Positions 24,591 through 36,509 of a DNA stretch of 64,000 nucleotides are shown here, piece by piece. The stretch's first letter is position 1. Every line of letters starts with the position of its first letter. This stretch comes from Lumbricus rubellus (Eukaryota; Annelida; Clitellata; Crassiclitellata; Lumbricidae): assembly GCA_945859605.1 (NCBI GenBank), contig OX243815.1, positions 26,389,900-26,453,899 of the forward strand, written 5' to 3'. The translations under genes and the position numbers were made by a program. Below the pieces are notes generated by a model, which did no database searches, was not told the DNA's origin, and saw only the letters and a program-made list of their open reading frames with translations.

Positions 24591-25910
24591 GTCAGTTGGG
24601 TCAGTTTTGAGTTTTCAGTTTTAATTCCATTTCATTCTAGGCTAATATAAAGCAATAACACAGATGAAGCATATCCAGTCAGAGACATCCTTCATGTTAA
24701 GGAGCAATATTATGCATAAACCAGACATGTTGCTAACATATATATCATCTCAAGAATGTTGTTCCACCGTCCACGTATGTTATGAGTAGCTGTCTGTAAG
24801 TGAATGGTAAACAAGGCGGAAGGCGTCTGCCAGTATAATATAAACCAACGGAGACGTCGTAAATGTGTCTATAATTGACGATAAGTAATAATATTTGTTT
24901 GAATATAAATATTATTTGTATTAATCGAGTGTTGCTTATAAGATATATTGAGATTTAATCCTGATGTGTAACTGATCAACCATCGGCAGTTTCAGTAAAT
25001 TATTATTATGACGAAGCAGATAATCTACACCTGCAATGTTTGATTCATTTTTTGTGGTGTACTATAGACCCTACTTAAGTTACTGCGTTATATTTCGTAG
25101 GCTATCTATAAAAGAAATTAAGAAATTATGTTACAGGCACGTTGTAAAATCAGACATTTTTCAAAATTCCTGTGCTCTTCAGGGAATTTTTAATGCGTCG
25201 GTGAATTTAGGATTTTACAAATTGACTAAAACATTTTAGGCATTTTACACAATCCCTGGTTTATACAGGAGTTGTGAGGTTCGATCCTGCTGTAGGACAC
25301 TATAATAATTAATTATATATATAATTATATATAGTGTTGTATATATGAAAGACAGTCACAACTTGAGACTATATATTAAAGAAAAATTGCGCATCTAAAG
25401 TGGCTTTGTTATTCGCACCATAATGTTCATCGCATTCATGCACTCGATCTAAGACTATGTTCAGATAATAGGACGTTCGAAATCCATACCGCTGTATCAT
25501 TTGCAAAACGCGTCAGCATCTGTAGCGGTAGTGAGTATATATATACGCGTCCTAGATTCCCACTCGATTAAGGCGAATGACCATATGTTACCCTTAGGTG
25601 CTCATTATTTCCTGCCCCCAACAATTCCCTACCCTTCATCCTCGTCATCGTCGATCCGTCTCTTCAACACCCCCCCCCCACACACACACACCCGGAAGCG
25701 TGTCGAAATGTTCGCTCAATCATTTCAAAACCAAAGGCATCTTGCTGATTACAGTCTGTATAAAGACATCTAACTTGAACAATCAGGAACCGGAAAATCC
25801 GTTCTTATAACTTGTATGTGTATGAACATTTATATAGCGCCATACAAGAGTCCCACGGTGGCGCTTGACGTGGCTACCAAGTAGATCTTAAAATCTATAT
25901 TAAATAGTAT
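24591..25910. other. no gene seen
   Basis: AT-rich with palindromic AATTATATATATAATTATAT near 25308-25333. A B-box-like GGTTCGATCCT occurs at about 25280, but no tRNA fold can be built around it. Confidence 0.5.
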
Positions 25911-26106
25911 GTTTGTATGTGCACTTGTTATAGCGCCCCCTTCAAGCTCTACTCAGAGGCGCTTCCGAATGCAGAGCGGACACTACATCGGAGTTTCACG
26001 CCGAAGCGCTGAGCAATTGTCAAGGTCCTTACGCGGCGAGATGGATTCGAACCTCAAACCTTCCGGCTCCAAGACAACGACGCCACCACTACACCACCGC
26101 GCCCCA
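25911..26106 (-). mobile_element. tRNA-derived SINE, copy 4
   Basis: Minus-strand copy with A box TGGTGTAGTGG and B box GGTTCGAATCC, ending in a TTTG-type tail. The AAGTCCTTCACTC part of the body is deleted relative to copies 3 and 5. Confidence 0.9.
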
Positions 26107-26210
26107 CTATAAGAGTATACAAGTGCATGACATTAAAATGTACAATTATGTATTATTTTCCATACACGAATGTTTCAAGATGGCCTGAAATTCCCTGAAT
26201 CGTTGTCATA

Positions 26211-26438
26211 TTTGTTTGTTTGTTTGTTTGTATGTGCACTTGCTATAGCGCCCCTTCAAGCTCTCTACTCAGAGGCGCTCCCGATGCAGAGCGGACACTG
26301 CATCGGAGTTTCACGCCGAAGCGCTGAGCAATTGTGAGTGAAGGACTTGCCCAAGGTCCTTACGCGGGGAGGTGGATTCGAACCTCGGACCTTCCGGCTC
26401 CAAGGCAACGACGCCACCACTAGACCACCACGCCCCAC
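26211..26438 (-). mobile_element. tRNA-derived SINE, copy 5
   Basis: Complete minus-strand copy about 100 bp from copy 4, same orientation, with a TTTG tail of several units. The B box is intact (GGTTCGAATCC), and the A-box region reads TGGTCTAGTGG. Confidence 0.9.
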
Positions 26439-26862
26439 ACGATATGGATACACTCAAATCAGCATATGATCATATCCAATGAACGATCGCCTAATAAAAC
26501 TCTTTCTTCTAGTCAGAAGCAAATCTAGACTATGTGGGTCTATAATTACTCACTATTTTCGACTGCAATGTTTAGGTTGAATGTCTCTGGCAATTTTTTT
26601 CTGAAATGCAGAAAAATCGTCGAGATCGAGCAACCGGCAGCTGAGCTTGATTCAGGATGACGGTGTGATTTGTGTATTTGCATACCTGGCAAAAAACCTA
26701 TATTCTTTGTACGAGCATCTATCCAACATTTCCCAGCTAACTCTTGAACATCTTTTGGAGAAAATAGCCACTGATGTAGACCTAGTCTCACGTAGGCCTA
26801 CATGTAGGCATACGCATTTAGACTCACATAGATCTACCTACGCAAGTGCGACTCTCAACTCC

Positions 26863-26962
26863 GCAGATTAGAACACTTGAGGACGAAAACACTGCTCTGA
26901 AACATCGTGCTGATGATACTGAGAACTACTCGAGAATGGAAAATCACACCACCGTAGTTCAT
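26863..26962 (+). pseudogene. LINE ORF1-like coiled-coil fragment
   Basis: A plus-strand frame contains LEDENTALKHRADDTENYSR. This matches the pattern of the coiled-coil/RRM junction in ORF1-type proteins of non-LTR retrotransposons (ENxxLKxRxDDxExYSRR). Only about 30 residues remain and the next residues are unrelated. Probably a decayed insertion fragment. Confidence 0.45.
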
Positions 26963-26999
26963 GAAGTCGACTGTATAGTCACCATGAACTATAACATGA

Positions 27000-29547
27000 A
27001 CTACCGTATACACTATACAGTCACCATATTGTCCTACTGAGACCACAACGATATATCTTCCGCCTCTCTAGTCTCTAGTCTCTACATTCATCCATGCAGT
27101 AAAGTCAGAAACAGTTTTAAACTCCATAGGGAACCTGATTGGGGAAAACGACCATGGCGTTGCCCCCAATCATGGTCCGGTTCATCTTTCGCCGTATGAG
27201 GGATCCGATTCTTGTGCGCATTTTCTTTACGACCTGCAAACAGTGCAGAGTCATATCCCCGATCTGCGTTAAGCGAACATCGGACTAGCAATAATGTTCA
27301 CATCGTGTTCACATCGACGCTTCTCGTCACAGGAACGTGCTATACGTGTTAAGAACATTCTAGCGAGTAGATCTGCTGTCTTCATTCTTCGACTCCTCCC
27401 CCCTTGAAGACTAAGGTCGTCAGATCAGTGATGGACCAGGGGCAGAATTTGAGAGTCATGGACGTGTCGCATGACTAGATTTTTACTGGCAATCTTGTGA
27501 TCTGCCTCTGCCTTTTATCATTAAATGCCTATGAAATTCCATTTGGAAATACCATCTGGATTTCACAGTAATCTGACTCAATATTTTCTTTATGTTTAGC
27601 TTGGCGTCATAACATCTTCGTAGTGGACGAAGAAGATATGATGTCACATAAAACATAATGAAGACATTACGATCAGTCCGTGCATCCCAAAGTAAAGCAA
27701 TAAGCTTACCAACTCCCTGACGAATCAGATAATTGTTCACTGCGCGTATACAACTATACATAAATTACATACGCGCCACATATTAGCATCTTTTGATGAT
27801 CAGCAAAAATTGTGTGTCCTGTGGGAAGAATACAGCCAGAAATGTGGCTTATGTATACGCTATAGTCATCGTGTGGACCTGTCGTAAGCTTTTGGCGTTG
27901 TACGCACTGTATGATTTCAACGTGTCCAATCTGTCCATTCGCCAACATTGTTGACGATAGTGATTACACGGTTTACACCGTAATATGCATTAACATGTGT
28001 ACCAGTAATCCCTCAACCAATAACACTTGGTGATGATCTGAAATGTAATCTCTTTTTTAATGAACGCGATATCCTACTATAGATAAATAAATCATCTGCT
28101 AGGCTACATGTTGCATGGCAATTTTTCATCAGTGGGTTCAAAATTTAACTCTCAGCATCATGTGCTTACTGCTAATAATGTTTTTAATTGAAGAAACACA
28201 CATTACTTTCTAATAATCTTCAATCCAAATCATCTTTGCACATTTACTTGTGAAGGTCATAGGTGGTACTGAAAAATGGTTAAACTTAGTCAACGTTGAA
28301 ACTATATTTTTTCTCCAGTTGTCAATAAATATAAAAAATCTACTGTGATAAATGATGAAGCGGTGAACCTCGCTGGCGCCTTACATTCACATTATTAGTG
28401 GACTCGAACATACCATGAGAAGATAGTGAGCCAAAATAATCTCTACAATAAACGAGTGGTCATCGTTTTAACTATAACAATTATATTGTTTTATACATGC
28501 ATACATTACATGCATGGTATTATTAACGCCGATAATAATAATCGACATTAAGTTCATCATGGGAATCCATTTTCATATTGTACATTACGATGTGCAATAT
28601 GCATGCATACTTGCATAGTTACATACACAGCAGATTATATCCAAATTGACCTTTGCTGCAGTTGTATTATAAACGCACATGTTATGCCAGTTGTTTTGCT
28701 AAGCTTAGCTTCATACCACCGCTTACTGTTCAAACAGAAACGTGTTTTGGTACTGCATGGTGTGCGTTACGTACCCCGCCATGCATAAGCTGGGCAAGGC
28801 CATGGCCATTCTAGTTCATTACCACAGTCATCTTTCCGTCTCGCTTGTCGCCATTAAAAGTGAAGGCAGAATAACACGAGCCGTCACCCATGTAGATGAG
28901 TAAGTAACGCCTGCTTCTAATGTATACATACACTTCGACTGTCATATATAAATGACCGTTTTTGCCAGGATGTGTCATCAACACACATAAGGGAACAATC
29001 GCAAATTCAGCATAGAAGACAATGAGTTATGAGTGAGGACGCAGAATAGCTTTAAAAAATCAAACATAATATGCCAACGATGTCAGGAGCAGACTATGTG
29101 AAAACAAACATATGACTTGATTTGTTGACTTCATAAAGTTCATAAACAAACACAGATTTGTTTTAAACATAGATTTGTTTTAAACATAGATTTGTTTTAA
29201 ACATAGATGTGTTGATTTCATAAACAAATGCATAGATGAATAATTACACATTACAAATTCGGTCTAAGCTTAGATCTATTTAATATAATATGCACTAAAG
29301 CTTGACCAGACCAACTAAACTTTCGACCAAGGTTGAGGTAACATATGATGCAGGTTTGTTTACGCGACTGCTTGCTATAGAAATGGTCCAGAAGCACGTT
29401 TCAAGTTCTAAGAATCATTCTGGTGAACCGACAGCTTTTAAAACTTGCGTAAGTACTGAATAACGGACACTGTCAAGATGGGAGGAGAGTGAACAGTATA
29501 GTCGACATCGCATTCGCGGACAGTACATGGCATTGGTATCCTATCAA
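27000..29547. other. gene-poor stretch
   Basis: No gene recognised on either strand. Short frames (27088-27291, 27483-27761, 28603-28788) lack motifs. A short tandem repeat of about 19 bp (AAACATAGATTTGTTTT) occurs three times at 29150-29212. Confidence 0.5.
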
Positions 29548-29801
29548 CAGGGCGAAATTCATAAGGGCGCAATCAAAAGGGCGCAATCAAAAGGGCGCAA
29601 TCAAAAGGGCGCAATCAGAAGGGCGAAAATCAATAGAGCGCATTGTTTTTAGAGCGCATGCTCAATGGGGCGAAAAGACAAATATTGTCAGACTGATCAA
29701 AAGGGCGCAAACGAATTGAACGAAACGGCAACTTTAAGAGGTCGGTGAGTCTTTTTATTGCGCCCGTTTAAACACGCGCCCTTTTGATTGCGCCCTATAA
29801 A
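29548..29801. repeat. fold-back element built from AAAAGGGCGCAATC repeats
   Basis: Four direct copies of a 14-bp unit AAAAGGGCGCAATC occur at about 29563-29620, with degenerate GGGCGAAA and AGAGCGCA copies following. The inverted form (GCGCCCTTTTGATTGCGCCC) closes the segment at 29776-29796. A second inverted block is at 30419-30468. Non-coding. Probably a fold-back or MITE-like element whose terminal repeats are themselves tandem repeats. Confidence 0.6.
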
Positions 29802-30474
29802 CCATAGTTGTTTAAAACTTTGTTCGTTTTTTATTCGCTCCCAAGCGCATGGTTTAAATGATGCATGGTTTAAATGATCAAATACAACCGAGAAGGGTAA
29901 ATGAAGAGTGTATTGAAAAGGCGAACAGCAATCGAAGCCCACATGACTAAAAGGAAATGCTGAAAAGAAGAATTTGAAACGGTCGGCAAGCTAAATGACG
30001 GAAGTTTCAAAAGATCAAAGATACCCGAAACGGGTAACTAAAGACTGGATGGAAACGAAATAATTAAAAGAACCGCTGAATCAAAGCAAAGGTGTTTGCA
30101 ATGAAACGGAGAGAATGGTAAATAATGCGCCGTGTTGTAAAAGGTCCTTTCTTCTTAATTTGAACTCATTTCAGTCGAGTTTTGTAGAATTGTGCATCTT
30201 GATTTTGTTTCGAAAATTGTTCGCATAAGAAAAGTGTAGAATGACTTTAGCTGCGGTAACGACGTATGGCCTACTGATTAACGATGGATTCGCATTTCGA
30301 AAGGAGAGAAGCTTTAACAACAAGATTATTACTGGAAATGTATCGAGTATCGGAACGCGAAATGTATGGCAAGATGCCATATGAGGGCGATGTTATTCCT
30401 TATTAGTTAAGCATAAATGCGCCCTTTTGATTGGCCCTATAAACCATGCGCCCTTTTGATTGCGCCCTATAAAC

Positions 30475-30895
30475 CATAGTTGTTTAAAACTTTGTTCGTT
30501 TTTTATTCGCTCCCAAAAAACTCTTTTTTGGTTTTTTATTTTTCCATCGTTTTATTTTGTTTTTTGAATTTTTTATGTAACGCTATTTATTTAGTTTCCG
30601 TCTCTTAGCCTATTATTTTTCTTAATTTTATTTTTTCTGATATTCCTTACGTTTCAGCCCAATCTCAAGGTTTCAGATAAATGATGTCATTATTTAGCCT
30701 AATTGTTTAACGTCATCGTTTAAGAGATAAATGTAGAAAGTAAACAAGGGTTTTATGTCTAAAATGCAGTTTAAGATGTAAAAAGTCAAATTATTTCTCG
30801 CTTGTTTTTTTGTCGTTTTTTGCGTTTTTTATGTTTTCGAATAAAACGACGCTTTTTCCGGTTTTTATTCCGTTTCCATCGTTTTTACATCTATG
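30475..30895 (+). mobile_element. CATAG-family hAT-type MITE, copy 2
   Basis: About 420 bp, homologous to 6793-7204 (inverted) and 45975-46372. It starts CATAGTTGTTTAAAAC and ends TTTTTACATCTATG. No matching flanks are seen (CTATAAAC versus AACATACC), so one border was probably exchanged by recombination. Right after it, at 30903-30921, is a scrap of SINE head (CACTACACCACCGCGCCCC). A 42-bp start of the same family also stands at 29803-29844. Confidence 0.8.
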
Positions 30896-30921
30896 AACAT
30901 ACCCACTACACCACCGCGCCC

Positions 30922-31300
30922 CTAATGTATGCCCGTTACTTGTGGAGGCTCAACGACTAGACTAGCATCAAGAACTATAGTCAGAGTTCGGTTCCCAACA
31001 GCATCTTAGAACTACCAAAGATTCCTCGATTCTCGTCATTCGCAGGTTGAAGTGTTTTGTGGAAGCTGGTCCTACATTTACGACGGAACACTTAGGTGTG
31101 AATCGACGCTCGCTGAAACATGTCGGTCTGTCTGCATCGCATTCATGAGATTAATATGTTTACAAAATATTTGGCGGAGCAAGGATCCGATGTAAGATAG
31201 AACAATTCCAGGAGTAGGCTACCAAAGCAGGAATCTACGCAGGAACAATAAGGTTTTTTGCAAATGATCATGTTAGATTCGAAGCTGAATTTCGACGCCA
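30922..31300. other. no gene seen
   Basis: No recognisable features. Confidence 0.5.
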
Positions 31301-31309
31301 CTCTTCTTA

Positions 31310-31396
31310 TTGCTGTTTATGTCTATACTTTGTTAAGCATACATGTACAATTGAATTGTTGGGATGAATAAAATTATGTCTATGTCTATGTCTATG
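31310..31396 (+). mobile_element. LINE 3' tail with TATGTC repeats
   Basis: GGGATGAATAAAATTATGTC is followed by two more TATGTC hexamers. A terminal hexamer repeat after AATAAA is the usual 3' end of several CR1/jockey-type LINEs. No coding part remains. Confidence 0.5.
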
Positions 31397-31906
31397 AACT
31401 CTGTAGATCTATAGGACTACGCCTAATGGCAAACTTGAGCAAATAGTAATCTCCAAACTTCTAAAGCGCTACTCGAAAGCCGAGCGCCGGGCACCAGGTT
31501 ATTCACGAGCGCTGCGTTGCGTCAAAAGGGTCGTCCGTAAGAGTTGTCCGAAGGTGGTACGGGTCGGCAGCTGGGCGATTGGCCTATGGTGAGAGTGAGG
31601 CATGAATGACGAGTGAATGACCATCGCAGCCAGGTAAGAGTCGTTAAGCGCTGAAAAGCACCATTACAACCACCGACATTACGTCTACGGTCAACGAAAG
31701 CGATCAAAAAAGCCAGACAGAGATCGTTTTCGTGGAGCACCCGTGAAGTGACACGTTAGGTTATTTGAACCCAGAGCCAATATGTCTGAAGCACTCTTTC
31801 GAAAACCATCAGAATTATTAGGCTATTGATTTGATGAGTTTGTGTAAAATCTCCGAAATTGGAGCAAGGCTGCGTCATGGGAACACCGATTTGTTCGCTG
31901 GCGCTA

Positions 31907-31938
31907 TATAAATAAGGTCTTGATCGATCAGTTTCATT
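31907..31938 (+). promoter_or_regulatory. possible TATA/initiator core promoter
   Basis: TATAAATA at 31907-31914 is followed 29 bp downstream by an initiator-like TCATTC. A possible splice donor (CCAAG/GTATCG) lies about 75 bp further on. No coding exon follows that I can recognise, so this could be chance. Confidence 0.2.
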
Positions 31939-32450
31939 CAGCGCCAATTCAGAATTCGCACGGTAAAGTTGGCGGGAGTTGAAGGGCAGAGCGTGGCGCC
32001 AAGGTATCGCTGACGTCATGCCGTCAGAGTTAGGCCGGGGGGTTCACGTGGCCTTGCTTAAGCCTCGGACTGTTATGAGGGGAGTAGTTTAACGATAGAT
32101 TATTCGGCTACCGGAACTATTTTCTCAACTGACGATGACATGTTAGAAAAGAGTAGACTATTGAAATAATTTCATTGTTTAAGTACAAATTTATGTAGCG
32201 TAAGATTTTAATTTAAACTCTTATATTAATACACATTACACTGCAGTTTATAGGGCGAATCGACGATTTTGGGGCAGCGATGTGCGCTTGTTTACATTGC
32301 TCCGCAGTCCACACCTTCCTCTCATATACTCTTGTTTAATGCTCTTTCTCCCTGCTTCTACGTCACCGGACAACCCTATACAGAAAGGTCTGTCTAGTAA
32401 TATATATATATATTATATGTATATAATAATATATAATTATATATATATTA

Positions 32451-34177
32451 GGGTGCCACTCAAAATTAAAGTTTGCATTTTGCATTGTCCCACCCCCTAC
32501 ATTTGTTACCTTGGTTACTAAAAGCACGGAGACAAATTTTGGTGTCAACCAGAAAATATTTACTGGTAGCTTGACACGGTTAAAGTTTTTAGCATTGGAC
32601 AATGTTAAATTCCATGATGTTTCAATGCGTAAGATACACTACTATGAAGGGTGCTCATTATTGCTAAGTTAGTGATGAGCAATTGAGCCCAGCACTACTG
32701 GTGAGCAACAGCAGGCTCTTTAGTAACCAGAAATGTCTTGCGGTGCCTCTCAGCAACTTATAACATACATTTATTCTGTTTTTCATAGTGACCAAGAACA
32801 CCATTGAATAAATCAGCGGCATTGTTGACCACCATCAAACTCTCTGCCCATATTTGAGCACTAGCATACTCAGAAATGCTCTCTCAAATGCTAGGGTGAA
32901 GGTCTTTAGGGCCAAAAAGTCCTGTGATATTCCAATTGCCACAAGAAACTGCTAAATATATTGTGACAACCACCGAAGCATTGGTATAGCAACAGTGTCA
33001 TGTCCATGCAGTATAAACTTACAACGTGCCGAGGAGTTTGTCCATGGGTTTCTTTACTTAGGGCTGTGACTATTGCTTCCTTCAAATCCAGAGGAACCAT
33101 TGTATCAGAGAAAGTGTGACCAATTAGTATTTCACCTAGATACTACAAATGACTACAGAAGAAATTGATTGCTGAATCGATAACAGTTTAGTTGTTTGTC
33201 TGTATGCATTAAACTCATGCAGAAGATTCAAGTCGTTGTGAGGATCAGGTGTGGCACATGCATGTGTGTAAAGACACTTAATGTAAACTTAACAATTGAC
33301 TTGAACTCTGGGAGAGCTGACAATTCACATTTGATGAGATTTATTGAGAGTAAAATAAGTATCTTCTTAACCTTGTTTGTGACCTTGCCATCCATCTAGC
33401 TCTAGGGTGGACTCCAGGGGCATGGATATGCACATCTCCCTTACTTTATACTCCTTTTAAGAATATCAGTGCCAGGTAAAAGAGCTCATAGTCTTCCTAA
33501 CAGTCTTGACTGAATATCATTGAGCTGGATGAACTCGATAAACTCATTTTGCACCAGATCCAAACCACTGCAGTTGCTGTCACCTTTATGCCATTTTCAT
33601 ACCGGTCTGCTTCAAATGCATAATTGTACGTGAGTCTCTAAATCTTCTAAATATCCTGATGTTTTGCCATTGGAGGTCCCATCTGGTGTTGAACACTTTG
33701 GCATCGACTAATTCTATGATTTTGGTATACAAACCAAGCTCAGTAGTGTTTTCTTATACACTTTTGTTCAGACAAAACATAGGCACCATCAGGAAGGATT
33801 GTATTGCTGGAAGTTGTATGAAATGACATTGACAGTCTTTATTTAGCCCTTTATGGTTTATCCGTGTTACTAGAGCAACATCCAAGAATTGGGAAAGATA
33901 AAAAAAATTACAAGAAACATTATTATTCTTAGTCAGTATGAACATTGAGTCACAGCACAGCCTCTTCTCTTTAAATATAAGCTATTTCCATATGCGATTT
34001 TGAAGAAATTATGTTAAACGCTACTATAAACTACTGACGCACCAAGCTACCTCTAAATAATCTTCTATCTGAATAAAATTTGTATCACATGAGTTTCTTG
34101 CCATAGAAAACATTTTTAGGGGGTGGGCAACTGGATCAGGCAAAATTATTTTTTGACCATGCATTTGGTTGGCACCC
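32451..34177. mobile_element. TA-flanked transposon, GGGTGCCA ends
   Basis: The left end GGGTGCCACTCAAA and the complement of the right end GGGTGCCAACCAAA are inverted repeats. A further matching block, CCCACCCCCTA, lies about 50 bp inside each end. TA flanks both sides within (TA)n. The 1.73-kb interior has only short frames on both strands (64-67 codons). No transposase was recognised, so it is either non-autonomous or too decayed to read. Confidence 0.7.
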
Positions 34178-34239
34178 TAATATATATATATATTATATAA
34201 TCGTTGGTCAGAGCAATAACTTTCTGCCACATAGCGTTG

Positions 34240-34276
34240 TGACGTCACAATGCAACAGTTATGTTGCTATGGCGAC
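34240..34276. promoter_or_regulatory. CRE plus X-box-like palindromes
   Basis: A perfect cAMP-response element TGACGTCA (about 34240-34247) is followed 16 bp later by GTTGCTATGGCGAC. This matches an RFX X-box (GTTGCCATGGCAAC) at 12 of 14 positions. Such pairs occur in real promoters, but no gene start could be supported nearby. Confidence 0.25.
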
Positions 34277-34279
34277 GGT

Positions 34280-35029
34280 GATCATGTGCCTCTATTGCGA
34301 AGGCCTAAGTTCTGCGGAAACTGTAATCACAGGAACATAATAATAAATTACGTATTCGTGCAGCCAGTGATGCGGCAAAATTGCTTTATCATAACATTAT
34401 TACACGAGGCAGCTTGATTGGACGAACTTCTAAAGCCAAGACAATCTATGTGCGCCTGATTGACTTTGATGTTGGCGAGTGCAGTATTACGTATAGAACA
34501 ACACCCGGATAGTGTTTGAATTAGATCGGAAATACAAACGACGTCTCCAAAGACATTGAACAACTCTGGCAAAACTATAGTATCGGGGGTCGGCATAATA
34601 CAGTATATCCCCGATACTATGCTGTTATGTCCACCCGTTTCGCACAGACTATAGTGCTATCTTTTTATTTCTTATATTTTCGTGTGCAGTTGCATCGACT
34701 AATCGCCTGCTATGCAAAAAGAGTGAATTCCCTTTGCCCTAAGTCATGCCACATGGAGTCCATATTATAGGACTCATGTTTTTCTCGTAGGTGACACGTA
34801 CACGTCGTACAGAACCCATTAATATGGGTAACATCTGACGCCATTGGAAATGCTGGAGGATAAAGTGGCGCAGATTTATCATGGTATTATGCACTTTCAA
34901 ATACTTAAAGCGCTCAACATTGACAGAGAATTATTCATCCTTAGGGCAAAATAAATGGATTGCAATATGTTCCTTTTCTAGATTATTTGCTCAATGGTTT
35001 AGCATGCTAGCTGCACCAGGTACCAAGTA
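34280..35029. other. no gene seen
   Basis: Contains an 11-bp inverted repeat TAGTATCGGGG/CCCCGATACTA at about 34578-34620. A 138-codon plus-strand frame (34881-35297) has no recognisable domain and includes a tandem duplication, so it is not called as a gene. Confidence 0.5.
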
Positions 35030-35193
35030 CTTCCAAGGCGATCTGTCTCAAACCCCTTTGGAACAGCGATATATAATCGCCCTAATACATTCTTACTCGA
35101 TATTTTCTTTAACTTCCAAGGCGGTCTCTCTCGGAGCCATTCGGATCTGCGATAATCGCCCTAATACATTCTTACTAGATATTTTCTTTAACT
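35030..35193. repeat. tandem duplication, unit about 82 bp
   Basis: Two adjacent copies share CTTCCAAGGCG at the start and AATCGCCCTAATACATTCTT in the second half. The middle part has diverged. Confidence 0.85.
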
Positions 35194-36509
35194 CTGGAGT
35201 GCTACTCACAGGAAACATCAGAAGCATGCTCGATCGCCTCTGCACTGCACGGGTCTGTTGTTTACAATCGAGACTATCAGCAGGTTATGCATTTTAAACC
35301 GTTGAGACATTAATCATGCATTTCTCGTCTTTCAACAAGGCACACGGGAAACAGATGTATCATATAATATACATGTCTGTCTATTTCTATGCTCAAGGCT
35401 GCTCGATCATTTGCACAGGCAAAGAGACTTATGGGCAGCCAAGTAGAAACAGCTTGGGCGCCTCTCACCCGTTATATACAATAACTGGAGTAGTCTCTGC
35501 ATGTGATTATAACATTTGTTGGCATAATTTTAGTATCAGGGACCGTGAGGGTCGGCTATGGTCAGATTAAGCGTCGTGGGGACCGGGTTACGATCAGATT
35601 AGCGGTCGTGACTCGTGAGGGCCGGTTAGGGCTAGTGTCCTCATTAGATAGCCTACTGTTCAAAGATGCTGCATACACTCGCGGTCCCCTCCTCCTCACT
35701 CCCCCTCCCCAATACTGCAATTACGTCCATTTATTTTAAACGGTCATATAGAGGAGGATGAAAGCGACAGGAGAAGACAGAGAGAGTCATGCAAGAGAAC
35801 AGGTAGAAGGCCACAGAGAGAGAGAGAGACAGACACACAGAGACAGAGACAGAGAGAGAGCGAATGAGCGCTGACAAAGAGTCCTCCGTCGTGTCATATG
35901 GTCTGAACACGATGAAGAGCTGAGGAAATTGGTTTTCCGGCATTAATTTCTATTTGCGTCTATTTTTCGCGTCCGCGCTCGTTCACTTTATATAGCGCCA
36001 ACGCAGCCACCAAGCTCCTTTCGATAAGAAGAGGAAGAAAGTCTCAAAGCACGCATGCTGTGTAGCAGATATATTTATGGAAAACTTCTTTTCTTTGATT
36101 ACCCTTAAAAATCATTAACTGCAAGTAGCTTTCACCGTTCTCCGCTAATGACCATCTTGTAGCTCTTTACTAAGACTACTCTTGCTGATGCCAAACAGCC
36201 GATGGCATATTATGCTAATTGCTAAGAATTCTAAAGGAAGGCAACAGTTCTCATGTATGAAGCGTGGAGCAGACGTTAGCCAATTAAATGACATGGTACA
36301 GGTGCTGCTGTCGTCGAATTCTTCTTTGAAATGACCGCTCTTTTAATTCACATAACACTAAGCAACAGTGATTGTAAACTTGGCTATTTTTAAAAACTGC
36401 TTCTTCGTTCAGCTGTCGGTACTTCCTGTCCACATGTGGTACCGACCACGAACTCTTAATTAGTATCAACAACTAACACTGGACGCTATAACTTCGCTGG
36501 TTTGATTCT
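35194..36509. other. no gene seen
   Basis: Includes a GAGA/GACA tract at 35812-35862, a TTATATAGCGCC tail-like segment at about 35989, and otherwise unremarkable sequence. Confidence 0.5.

Noticed and set aside
25270..25305. tRNA T-arm-like GGTTCGATCCT
   Set aside because: Flanking bases do not pair as a T stem and no other tRNA arms could be placed.
14261..26438. tRNA genes suggested by perfect A and B boxes
   Set aside because: The five copies share a non-tRNA body and 3' tail and lack a cloverleaf acceptor stem; they are SINEs.
34881..35297. 138-codon plus-strand frame
   Set aside because: Spans an internal 82-bp tandem duplication, shows no domain and no promoter or splice support.
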